Shown: positions 7,230 through 13,706 of the stretch, in pieces
Layout: each line of letters starts with the position of its first letter
Position numbering within the stretch: position 1 is the first letter of the stretch
Assembly (NCBI GenBank): GCA_017411885.1
Contig: JAFQPF010000029.1
Coordinates: 1-16,340, forward strand
Length of the DNA: 16,340 nucleotides
Source: Clostridia bacterium
Lineage (GTDB): Bacteria; Bacillota_A; Clostridia; Oscillospirales; CAG-272
Direction of reading: 5' to 3'
Position numbers and translations under genes: made by a program
Notes under the pieces: model-generated
What the model saw: the letters and a program-made list of their open reading frames with translations, nothing else
Told to the model about the DNA's origin: nothing
Databases searched by the model: none

Positions 7230-7264
7230 CAATTGCGGTATCATAAACATCAATTTGGTATCGT
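7230..7264. promoter_or_regulatory. Direct repeat, candidate AraC operator
   Basis: CAATTGCGGTATCAT (7230-7244) and CAATTTGGTATCGT (7251-7264) are near copies offset by 20-21 bases, about two helical turns. They lie just upstream of the -35 box of the SDR promoter (7273). This spacing and position are typical of AraC-family activator sites. Confidence 0.5.
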
Positions 7265-7272
7265 TTTTTATA

Positions 7273-7301
7273 TTGACTTGATTTGCAGCGCGTTGTACAA
7301 T
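7273..7301 (+). promoter_or_regulatory. Promoter of the SDR/dehydratase-like cluster
   Basis: TTGACT (7273-7278) and TACAAT (7296-7301) are 17 bases apart on the plus strand. Transcription would start near 7308, leaving a leader of about 20 bases with CGGAGG. Confidence 0.72.
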
Positions 7302-7328
7302 TATAAAAAAAGCTTAACGGAGGCAGCT

Positions 7329-8090
7329 ATGGATTTTACAAATAAGGTCGCGATCTCTACAGGCGCGGCATCGGGAATGGGACTTTTGTTTGCACAGAAT
7401 TTTGCCGCACTCGGCGGAAACGTCGTTATGTGCGACGTTAATGAAGCGGTGCTTTTTGAAAAGGTTTCAGAGATAAATGAAAAAAACGCCGGCAAGGCTA
7501 TCGGCGTTTTGTGCGACGTGCGCGATTATGCGCAGGTATGCGCAGCAAGGGATAAAGCGGTTGAAAGCTTTGGACGCATTGATATTATGGCGAATTTCGC
7601 AGGCGGTACTGCGGTCAGAATGCAGAATGTTGACCGAGTAAAGTATCCCGAATTTCCCGACGTGCCGATCGACGTTTACGATTGGGGAATAGATGTAAAC
7701 CTTAAAGGCCCGTTTTATTTTGCCCACGCGGTCACGAAGCAGATGAGAGAGCAAAAAAGCGGCCTTATCATAAATATCGGCTCAATATCGGGTGCAGAGG
7801 GCGGCGATTACGGCATAGAGTATCCCACCTCAAAGGCAGGACTTATGTACGGCCTTACGAAATCGATCGCAAACTACGGCTCGCGCTACGGAATCCGTTG
7901 CGTATGCGTATCCCCCGGACCGGTGCTTACAAGAGCCGCTATGGCGAATATGAAGACCTTGCTCGGACGTGCCGCAGATCCGCAGGAAATAATTGACCTT
8001 ATACTGTTTATCGCATCCGAAAAGGGACAGTTCATAAACGGTGAAAATATTATGATAGACGGCGGAAGAAACGCCATGTGCAGAGGGTGA
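7329..8090 (+). CDS. Short-chain dehydrogenase/reductase (SDR 1)
   Basis: A 253-residue classical SDR oxidoreductase. The cofactor motif is TGAASGMG (11-18), and Asp36 after the second strand favours NAD over NADP. The catalytic set is Asn124, Ser152, Tyr165 and Lys169 (YPTSK). NFAGG (89-93) replaces the common NNAG. An insertion of about ten residues near 98-113 (VDRVKYPEFPDVP) lines the substrate side. The ATG at 7329 has GGAGG five bases before it; the frame is open for over 500 bases upstream but that part is antisense to AraC regulator 2 and is not coding. First gene of the cluster, with the dehydratase-like gene starting 3 bases after its stop, so translation is probably coupled and the two proteins likely act in successive steps. 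The substrate is unknown: an alcohol group of a sugar acid, polyol or quinate-type ring would fit. Confidence 0.9.
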   Translation: MDFTNKVAISTGAASGMGLLFAQNFAALGGNVVMCDVNEAVLFEKVSEINEKNAGKAIGVLCDVRDYAQVCAARDKAVESFGRIDIMANFAGGTAVRMQNVDRVKYPEFPDVPIDVYDWGIDVNLKGPFYFAHAVTKQMREQKSGLIINIGSISGAEGGDYGIEYPTSKAGLMYGLTKSIANYGSRYGIRCVCVSPGPVLTRAAMANMKTLLGRAADPQEIIDLILFIASEKGQFINGENIMIDGGRNAMCRG

Positions 8091-8093
8091 AGT

Positions 8094-8840
8094 ATGAAAA
8101 GCTTTCTGAATAGTGAAAAGGCGATACTCACCTGTATGGTGCAGGCAAATGATCCGGACAGAATAAAAGAACTGATAGACTTATCCTTGCCTGAGGGCGC
8201 GGAGGCTTTCGGTATGCAATTTGAGCGTTTGAAGGCAGAATACAGAGCGCCGGAGACTTGCAGGGAGCTTTTTGCTTATACCAATAAGCCGGTGTACGTA
8301 ACAAATTACAGATACTGCGAAAACGTAGGCAAATCCGACGACATTCTTGCAGATGAGCTTCTGACACTCGCCGAGTGCGGAGCAACGCTTTGCGACGTTA
8401 TGGGCGACTATTTTGCCCCCTGCGAGGGTGAGCTCACCATGGATGAGGTGGCAGTAAAAAAGCAGGTCGAGCTCATAGGAGAGCTTCATAAAAGGGGCGC
8501 AGAGGTGCTTATGTCCTCACACGTGCTTAAGTTTACACCTGCCGAGCGCGTGCTTGAGATTGCTCTTGAGCATCAGAGGCGCGGCGCGGATATATGCAAG
8601 ATCGTCACCGGTGCTTCAAATATGGAAGAGCAGCTTGAAAACCTGAGCATAGTGAATATGCTGAAGGAAAAGCTTGAGATACCCTTCTTGTTTCTTTCCG
8701 GCGGGAAGTGCCATATATTAAGGCGAATCGGCGCAAGCCTTGGCGTATGTATGTATCTTTGCGTTCACGAGTATGATGAGCTTGCGACTAAAGTGCAGCC
8801 GTTACTTTGCGATGTGCGGCTTTTGCGTGATCTTTTTTAG
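8094..8840 (+). CDS. Divergent type I 3-dehydroquinate dehydratase-like protein
   Basis: A 248-residue TIM-barrel protein resembling type I 3-dehydroquinate dehydratase (AroD/DHQD), which dehydrates its substrate through a lysine Schiff base. Aligned by eye with E. coli AroD from memory: His143 (MSSHVLKFTP, 140-149) and Lys169 (GADICKIVTG, 164-173) match the catalytic His143 and Lys170; Arg73, Arg210 and Gln235 match Arg82, Arg213 and Gln236. However, the E-x-R pair that holds the substrate in AroD (Glu46, Arg48) reads Gln42-Phe-Glu44, and the EGG after Arg82 is not kept. The Schiff-base machinery is therefore present while substrate contacts differ. It could be a dehydratase for a related catabolic substrate, or a dehydroquinate dehydratase of a distant clade. 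It starts 3 bases after the SDR 1 stop, overlapping a GAGG-type ribosome binding site. No other shikimate-pathway gene is in the window, so a catabolic role is favoured (inference). Confidence 0.75.
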   Translation: MKSFLNSEKAILTCMVQANDPDRIKELIDLSLPEGAEAFGMQFERLKAEYRAPETCRELFAYTNKPVYVTNYRYCENVGKSDDILADELLTLAECGATLCDVMGDYFAPCEGELTMDEVAVKKQVELIGELHKRGAEVLMSSHVLKFTPAERVLEIALEHQRRGADICKIVTGASNMEEQLENLSIVNMLKEKLEIPFLFLSGGKCHILRRIGASLGVCMYLCVHEYDELATKVQPLLCDVRLLRDLF

Positions 8841-8873
8841 ATTCAGTGAAAATAACGAGGGGGACGGATTTTT

Positions 8874-9929
8874 ATGAAGAAGCTGAACAATACGGAATTG
8901 CTTATTGCCAAAAAGTTAAAAGAAAATAGTCTTGAATCCTATGCTGTTATCGTAGGGTATAATGACGACGAGTGGATGCTTACCTCAAACGACGTAGATC
9001 TTGACACATATTTTGATGCGGCAAGTATCGGAAAGGTATTTCCAACGACCACGCTTGCATTGAAGGCTGTCGACGAAGGATTACTGTCATTTGACGATAC
9101 ACTTGATCGCTTTTTTCCGAATGTTCCGAAAGACAAAAAGAGCATTACCGTAAAGCATTTGATGACACATACCTCGGGAATGTATCGCAAGGAATTTCCC
9201 GACAATGTAGCAGAGCGCGGCAGAGACAGTATTGCTGATTTTATTTTAGGTGTTCCGCTTGAATATGAGATCGGAACCAAGAGCGCCTATTGTTGTACGG
9301 GAATGGTGCTTCTCGGATTTATTGTGGAAAAGGTGTACGGCCTTTCTCTTGACCAAGCATTTGAAAAGCTACTTTGTAAGCCGCTCGGTCTGACGAGAAG
9401 CAGATACAGTATTTTACCGGACGAGCCGAATGCGGTTAACTGCAATCATAAGGTTGAAATACAAGATATACGCTACGATGACTATAACGTAAGAAGGATG
9501 AACGGTATTCCTGCAGGACCCGGCGGAAACTATATTACTGCCGGTGATCTCAGAAAATTTGTCAAAGCAATTATCGGAAAGGATGAAAGGCTTTACAGCA
9601 AGAAAATGTTTGAGCTTGCCGAGAAAAACTATACCGGGGGATTTGACGTTTGTGAGGCACAGAGAGGCGTTGATAACCGGGCTCTTGGGTATGTATACGT
9701 AACCAAAAACTCCCCCGAAGCCTGTGACCTGTTTCCGGATGGAAGCATCGGTCACACCGGATGGACAGGTCAATCGTTTTTCATAAACAGAAATTTGAAT
9801 CTTTATGTCATTTTGCTTTCAAACGCTACAAGATGTACTGCAAAAAAATATGGCAAAGTAAATTATGATGAGGTCTGTGAAATGAGAGCTGAATTTCATC
9901 GTGCGATTAAGAAGGATTTCGGATTGTAA
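8874..9929 (+). CDS. Serine hydrolase of the beta-lactamase fold (class C/esterase type)
   Basis: A 351-residue member of the serine beta-lactamase-like family, which includes class C beta-lactamases, DD-peptidases and family VIII esterases. S-x-x-K is SIGK (51-54) with Ser51 as nucleophile. The second motif, usually Y-x-N, reads Y-C-C (139-141). The third is HTG (294-296), as in many esterase-type members. LMTHTSGM (97-104) and PAGPGGNYITAGDLRKF (213-229) are further family landmarks. There is no signal peptide, so it is probably cytosolic and acts on a small ester or amide rather than on cell-wall peptide or antibiotics. GAGGGGG lies about ten bases before the ATG, a slightly long spacing. 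It is 33 bases after the dehydratase-like gene with no terminator between, so it is probably in the same operon. The substrate is unknown; a real beta-lactamase role is unlikely. Confidence 0.85.
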   Translation: MKKLNNTELLIAKKLKENSLESYAVIVGYNDDEWMLTSNDVDLDTYFDAASIGKVFPTTTLALKAVDEGLLSFDDTLDRFFPNVPKDKKSITVKHLMTHTSGMYRKEFPDNVAERGRDSIADFILGVPLEYEIGTKSAYCCTGMVLLGFIVEKVYGLSLDQAFEKLLCKPLGLTRSRYSILPDEPNAVNCNHKVEIQDIRYDDYNVRRMNGIPAGPGGNYITAGDLRKFVKAIIGKDERLYSKKMFELAEKNYTGGFDVCEAQRGVDNRALGYVYVTKNSPEACDLFPDGSIGHTGWTGQSFFINRNLNLYVILLSNATRCTAKKYGKVNYDEVCEMRAEFHRAIKKDFGL

Positions 9930-10001
9930 GCCCGGTGGGCTGTCAGAGCTTTTCTGATGCTGTTGAAATATTAAGACTTCAAATAAAGTATTCCGACAGC
10001 A
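9929..10001 (+). other. Gap with three small inverted repeats
   Basis: Three consecutive inverted repeats: AGCCC/GGGCT (9929-9941), TCAGA/TCTGA (9943-9957) and TGCTGT/ACAGCA (9958-10001, enclosing TTGAA/TTCAA). No T run follows the first two, so they are not standard terminators. They might process or stabilise the mRNA between hydrolase and SDR 2. Weak evidence; no clear promoter was found in the gap. Confidence 0.25.
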
Positions 10002-10038
10002 AATACAACATTCTTATGTGTCATGAGGAGTAAGTAAA

Positions 10039-10776
10039 ATGAATTTTAATAATAAAACAGCCCTAATAACAGGCGCAAGCGTGGGAATTGGCAGAGCTGT
10101 AGCTTTAACTCTTGCAAAGCAGGGCGCAAGGGTAGCTTTGCTTGATATTGACTTTGAAAAGCTTGAACAAGTAAAAAAGGAAATCGGAGAATATTCAAGA
10201 GAAGCTCTCGTTTATAACTGTGACGTAAGCGATGAAGCAAGGGTAAACGAGGTCGTAAGCGAAATTATAAGCGAATTCGGTTGCGTTGATATTCTCGTTA
10301 ATAATGCGGGAATTTGGAGAAGCTTTGATAGCTTTTTAAACACATCGACAGAGGCATGGCGCAGATTTATTGACGTGAATTTAATGAGTGCCGTATACTT
10401 GACAAAAGCCGTGCTTCCGCAAATGATCGATAATGGCTACGGCAGAATCATAAACGTTGCCTCGGTTGCCGGAGTTTACGGTAACGCGAATATGGTGCAT
10501 TATTCAGCCACCAAGGGCGCGCTTATTTCTATGACAAAGGCACTTGCCAAGGAAGTTACAGACAAGGGTATTACCGTAAACAGTGTGTCTCCCGGAAGCG
10601 TGAACCATTCGGGCGATCCTGATATCAATTCGACGAGCCCAAGCGAGCTGTCATTTATGGGAAGAACGGGAAGCCATGCGGAAAATGCTAACCTTATAGC
10701 TTTTCTTGCAAGCGATGAAGCAAGCTATATTTCCGGGCAGAATATTCAGATAGACGGATGCAGAAGGAAGCTGTAA
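10039..10776 (+). CDS. Short-chain dehydrogenase/reductase (SDR 2)
   Basis: A 245-residue classical SDR of the FabG-like type. The cofactor motif is TGASVGIG (11-18), Asp36 favours NAD, and NNAG lies at 88-91. The catalytic residues are Asn114, Ser142, Tyr155 and Lys159 (YSATK). VSPGSV (183-188) follows the usual PG signature. It differs clearly from SDR 1 in the region after NNAG and in the substrate loop (189-205), so the two are unlikely to be recent duplicates. AGGAG lies eight bases before the ATG at 10039. It follows the hydrolase gene after 109 bases and probably belongs to the same transcript. Its stop is 2 bases from the convergent AraC regulator 3 stop, with no terminator visible between them. 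It may act as a sugar, polyol or hydroxy-acid dehydrogenase; FabG activity in fatty acid synthesis is not supported by the neighbours. Confidence 0.9.
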   Translation: MNFNNKTALITGASVGIGRAVALTLAKQGARVALLDIDFEKLEQVKKEIGEYSREALVYNCDVSDEARVNEVVSEIISEFGCVDILVNNAGIWRSFDSFLNTSTEAWRRFIDVNLMSAVYLTKAVLPQMIDNGYGRIINVASVAGVYGNANMVHYSATKGALISMTKALAKEVTDKGITVNSVSPGSVNHSGDPDINSTSPSELSFMGRTGSHAENANLIAFLASDEASYISGQNIQIDGCRRKL

Positions 10777-10778
10777 GA

Positions 10779-11525
10779 TTACTTTTTGCGTAATTCCTTC
10801 GGCGTTTTGCTTGTCAGCCTTTCAAAGACCTTTCTGAAATAGTTTGCAGAAGAAAATCCGACGAGACTGCTTATTTCTTCAACAGACATATCCGTGTTTG
10901 AAAGTAATTGTATTGCTTTCTGGATCATAAGGTTATGCTTGTAGGATATGGGCGTGACACCGAAGGATTTCATAAACTGGTTAAACAGGCTTGACCTGCT
11001 GATATGGCAAAGCTCTGCAAGTGTATCAACTGCCATCGGCTTGTTGTAATTATCCTCGATATACTTTACAGCCGGAGTGATTGAAGACGGTAGCTTTGAG
11101 GTGTTGCTTTGCTCCATTTTTTCGAATATATCGTCAAGTAAACGGTAAAAATATGACACCGATATAAGAGGGGAAGTGTCAAAGGTGTTATACATAGCCT
11201 CAAAAAGCTCGGATGGGTAGTTTTTTAAGATCTGGAAGCGGTAATCGTAGTATGCGTATTTTGAGCTGTAATCAAAATTTACCGAATACCATTGAATGTC
11301 GGGGGATCCGTACCATATCGACTGATATCGAGTGTCAACGGCGATATATATAAGATCTCCTTTATTTGCATACACCGTTTTCCCGTCGTAAAGAAATTTT
11401 GCGTATCCTTTCGTAACGTATCCGATGCAAGGCTTGTTAAAATACAGGCCGTTGCTCGCGGAATGAACGGTTTTGTAATTATGTTTTGCAATATGGTATT
11501 CCGAAACCAAAGTGATTTTATCCAT
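10779..11525 (-). CDS. AraC-family regulator 3, divergent from MDR/GFO genes
   Basis: A 248-residue AraC-family regulator. Residues 1-100 form a beta-rich sensor domain with many tyrosines (QWYSVNFDYSSKYAYYDYRF region) and no HxH pair. Residues 150-248 form the DNA-binding domain: first helix-turn-helix near 165-186 (VDTLAELCHISRSSLFNQF), second near 214-236 (VEEISSLVGFSSANYFRKVF), and the closing TPKELRKK. The ATG at 11525 has GGAG six bases upstream. It is convergent with SDR 2 and divergent from the MDR dehydrogenase. The two divergent promoters overlap each other, so this regulator probably controls the right-hand dehydrogenase pair and is itself tied to that promoter's activity. It may also influence SDR 2 by antisense transcription, since no terminator lies between them (inference). 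Confidence 0.9.
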   Translation of the reverse strand: MDKITLVSEYHIAKHNYKTVHSASNGLYFNKPCIGYVTKGYAKFLYDGKTVYANKGDLIYIAVDTRYQSIWYGSPDIQWYSVNFDYSSKYAYYDYRFQILKNYPSELFEAMYNTFDTSPLISVSYFYRLLDDIFEKMEQSNTSKLPSSITPAVKYIEDNYNKPMAVDTLAELCHISRSSLFNQFMKSFGVTPISYKHNLMIQKAIQLLSNTDMSVEEISSLVGFSSANYFRKVFERLTSKTPKELRKK

Positions 11526-11562
11526 AATAAACTCCGATTGGACTATAGTGGTGTTTTTTTAC

Positions 11563-11591
11563 ATTATATCCTATTGAACAGCGCTTGTCAA
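11563..11591 (-). promoter_or_regulatory. Consensus promoter of AraC regulator 3
   Basis: On the minus strand, perfect TTGACA (11586-11591) and perfect TATAAT (11563-11568) are 17 bases apart. This is the strongest promoter in the window by consensus. It overlaps the plus-strand promoter at 11574-11602. Confidence 0.82.
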
Positions 11592-11602
11592 TATATTATA
11601 AT
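11574..11602 (+). promoter_or_regulatory. Promoter of the MDR/GFO genes, overlapping the regulator's
   Basis: TTGAAC (11574-11579) and TATAAT (11597-11602) are 17 bases apart on the plus strand; the leader would be about 27 bases. Its -35 region and that of the divergent promoter form the two arms of a palindrome at 11573-11592 (8 of 10 pairs match). Confidence 0.65.
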
Positions 11603-11635
11603 TGCTTTATCAGTATTCTTTACAGGAGAATTATC

Positions 11636-12655
11636 ATGGATAAGCAGATAGTATTTACACAAAAGAACACGGCAAAGTTTTTGGACGTTGAGCCGCAAAG
11701 CCTCGGCGCAAATCAGGTCAGAGTAAAAACACTTTTCAGTACAATAAGCAACGGAACCGAAAGAGCGAATATTACCGGTAATGACTCTGTTTCTGTTTCG
11801 TCAAAGCCCGGAGCTGAGGTAAGATTTCCACGTTATTTAGGCTACAGCACATCGGGAATCGTTGTGGAAAAGGGTGAAAATGTAAAATCGCTCGAAATCG
11901 GCGATAAGGTAGCTATGTTTTGGACGACTCACAGAAGCTATAACGTTGTTGACGAGGAGAGAGCAGTAAAATTTGATAATCTTTCCTTTGCAGAAGCGTC
12001 TCTTACACACATAGCAGCCTTTCCGCTTGCGGCGATAAGAAAGACAAGGCTTGAGCTCGGCGAATCTATGATGGTTATGGGGCTTGGCATACTCGGACTT
12101 CTTGCGGTAGCTCTTGCACGTGCCGCAGGAGCGGTGCCGCTTATAGCGGTCGATCCTGTAAAACAAAGACGCGAAAAGGCTATAAAGCTTGGAGCAGACT
12201 TCGCGCTTGATCCCTTTGAGCCTGATTTTGCGGGCAAGGTGAAGGAAATCACCGTAGGCGGAGTAAATACTGCAGTTGAGGTGACAGGTCTTGGCACAGG
12301 TCTTGATATGGCGCTTGACTGTATGGCAAAACACGGACGTATTGCGCTTCTTGGCTGTACGAGAAGCAGCGATTTTACTATAGATTATTACAGAAAGGTC
12401 CACGGACCGGGCATAACGCTTATCGGCGCGCATACGAATGCAAGACCGCAAAGCGAATCGTATCCGGGGTATTTTACAACAAGGGACGATATGAAGGCGT
12501 TTCTTAAGCTTTGCGAATCGGGCAGAATAAGCTTAAAGGATTTTGTTGAAGAGGTTCACTCGCCCGAAGAATGCGAAGAGGTATATACAAGACTTGCGTG
12601 TGAAAAGGATTTTCCGAGTGTCGTACAGTTTGACTGGAGCAGATTGGGAGAGTAA
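11636..12655 (+). CDS. MDR-superfamily dehydrogenase lacking zinc-site cysteines
   Basis: A 339-residue medium-chain dehydrogenase/reductase. The GroES-like half (1-140) contains STISNGTER (35-43), where catalytic-zinc enzymes have a Cys-x-Gly-Thr-Asp motif. That cysteine is missing, and the four-cysteine structural zinc lobe is absent too. The Rossmann half starts at VMGLGILGLL (147-156), with Asp173 favouring NAD. This pattern resembles the BchC-like/threonine-dehydrogenase-related branch often found in sugar-modification clusters. The ATG at 11636 follows AGGAG by seven bases. The Gfo/Idh/MocA gene starts 2 bases after its stop, so the two proteins are made together. As I recall, some bacteria carry a fused 'bi-domain oxidoreductase' with these same two parts in this order, which supports a joint function. 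It likely oxidises or reduces a sugar or polyol hydroxyl group; the exact reaction is unknown. Confidence 0.87.
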   Translation: MDKQIVFTQKNTAKFLDVEPQSLGANQVRVKTLFSTISNGTERANITGNDSVSVSSKPGAEVRFPRYLGYSTSGIVVEKGENVKSLEIGDKVAMFWTTHRSYNVVDEERAVKFDNLSFAEASLTHIAAFPLAAIRKTRLELGESMMVMGLGILGLLAVALARAAGAVPLIAVDPVKQRREKAIKLGADFALDPFEPDFAGKVKEITVGGVNTAVEVTGLGTGLDMALDCMAKHGRIALLGCTRSSDFTIDYYRKVHGPGITLIGAHTNARPQSESYPGYFTTRDDMKAFLKLCESGRISLKDFVEEVHSPEECEEVYTRLACEKDFPSVVQFDWSRLGE

Positions 12656-12657
12656 TT

Positions 12658-13653
12658 ATGAGAAAGATCAAAATAGCACAAATAGGAACGAGCAAAAACA
12701 GTCACGGAAATTGTATTATAAATGCACTTAAAAAGAACAGTGATGCTTTCGAGGTGGTGGGTTATGCGCTTCCCGAAAACGAGCGCGAAAAATTCCCGGG
12801 GCAAATGGAAGCGTTTAAGGACTTACGCGAGCTTAGTCTTGAACAGATATTAAATGACCCCGAAATAGAAGCCGTTACGGTGGAAAGTGAGGAGATATAT
12901 CTGACAAAGTATGCGCAGATGGCGGCTGACGCTAAAAAGCATATACATATGGAAAAGCCGGGCGGAACAGAGCTTGCGACTTTTGAAAGGCTTATCGGTA
13001 CGGTCAAAAGCAACGGCACGATATTTCACACGGGATATATGTATCGATACAATCCATATGTTATCGAGCTTATAAATCAGGTAAAAAACGGTGAGCTTGG
13101 CGATATAATAAGCGTTGAGGCGCAGATGAACTGTATTCATCCAAAGGAAACAAGACAATGGCTTGAAAATTTTCCGGGCGGTATGATGTTCTTTTTGGGA
13201 TGCCATCTGGTAGATTTGATCTTGCAGATTCAAGGCAAGCCCGAAAGAGTTATACCGATGAACAAATGCTCGGGAGTGGACGGCGTTACAAGTAAGGATT
13301 TCGGATTTGCTTTGTTTGAATACAAAAACGGCGTTTCCTTCGCAAAGACCTCGGCTGTTGAATTAGGCGGCTTTGAAAGACGACAGCTTGTGGTTACGGG
13401 AACAAAGAAAACGGTTGAACTTAAGCCTCTTGAATGGTATGTAGGAAACGGTATGCTCGTAACCGATAAATACGTGCGGGAGGAGAGAAACTGGAGCGCA
13501 TTCACGCCAAAAGAAACCTGTGAGCCTGTTGACAGGTACGATGATATGATGCTTGGCTTTGCAAGTATGGTGCGCGGAGAAAAAGAGAATCCGTGGAGCT
13601 ACGATTACGAGCTTGAGCTTTACAAGACTGTGCTCAAAGCTTGTGGAAAGTGA
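12658..13653 (+). CDS. Gfo/Idh/MocA-family oxidoreductase
   Basis: A 331-residue NAD(P)-dependent oxidoreductase of the glucose-fructose oxidoreductase/inositol dehydrogenase/MocA family. The N-terminal Rossmann fold opens with IAQIGTSKNSHG (6-17), not the standard GxGxxG. MEKPGG (98-103) contains the hallmark Glu-Lys-Pro with the catalytic Lys100. GYMYRYNP (126-133) and GCHLVDLI (181-188) follow in the C-terminal domain; His183 with Asp186 matches the catalytic DxxxH/HxxD region. It lies 2 bases after the MDR dehydrogenase stop, with GGGAG in the end of that gene as ribosome binding site. Family members oxidise sugars or inositols at a ring hydroxyl, or help lyases by making 3-keto sugars, so it fits a sugar or cyclitol oxidation step. 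The altered nucleotide loop suggests an unusual cofactor mode or a distant subfamily. The substrate is unknown. Confidence 0.9.
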   Translation: MRKIKIAQIGTSKNSHGNCIINALKKNSDAFEVVGYALPENEREKFPGQMEAFKDLRELSLEQILNDPEIEAVTVESEEIYLTKYAQMAADAKKHIHMEKPGGTELATFERLIGTVKSNGTIFHTGYMYRYNPYVIELINQVKNGELGDIISVEAQMNCIHPKETRQWLENFPGGMMFFLGCHLVDLILQIQGKPERVIPMNKCSGVDGVTSKDFGFALFEYKNGVSFAKTSAVELGGFERRQLVVTGTKKTVELKPLEWYVGNGMLVTDKYVREERNWSAFTPKETCEPVDRYDDMMLGFASMVRGEKENPWSYDYELELYKTVLKACGK

Positions 13654-13658
13654 GAATA

Positions 13659-13704
13659 GCGTGAAAGTTTAATCTAATATAAGTATTATCGGATTATTTC
13701 ACGC
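13659..13704. repeat. Long imperfect hairpin after the GFO gene
   Basis: GCGTGAAA (13659-13666) pairs with TTTCACGC (13697-13704), TAATC (13670-13674) with GATTA (13692-13696), and TAATA (13675-13679) with TATTA (13684-13688). This gives 18 base pairs with one three-base bulge on each side and a TAAG loop. No T run follows, so it is not a standard terminator. Confidence 0.6.
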
Positions 13705-13706
13705 GC

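Noticed and set aside
6798..7328. In-frame upstream extension of SDR 1
   Set aside because: It runs antisense through AraC regulator 2 and its promoter. SDR 1 has GGAGG and a canonical SDR N-terminus at 7329.
8874..9929. Antibiotic-resistance beta-lactamase
   Set aside because: No signal peptide, HTG in place of KTG and Y-C-C in place of Y-x-N. An intracellular esterase or peptidase-type hydrolase fits better.
11837..12451. 204-codon antisense frame opposite the MDR dehydrogenase
   Set aside because: Basic, Cys/Ser-rich composition typical of a shadow of a real coding frame; no recognisable domain.
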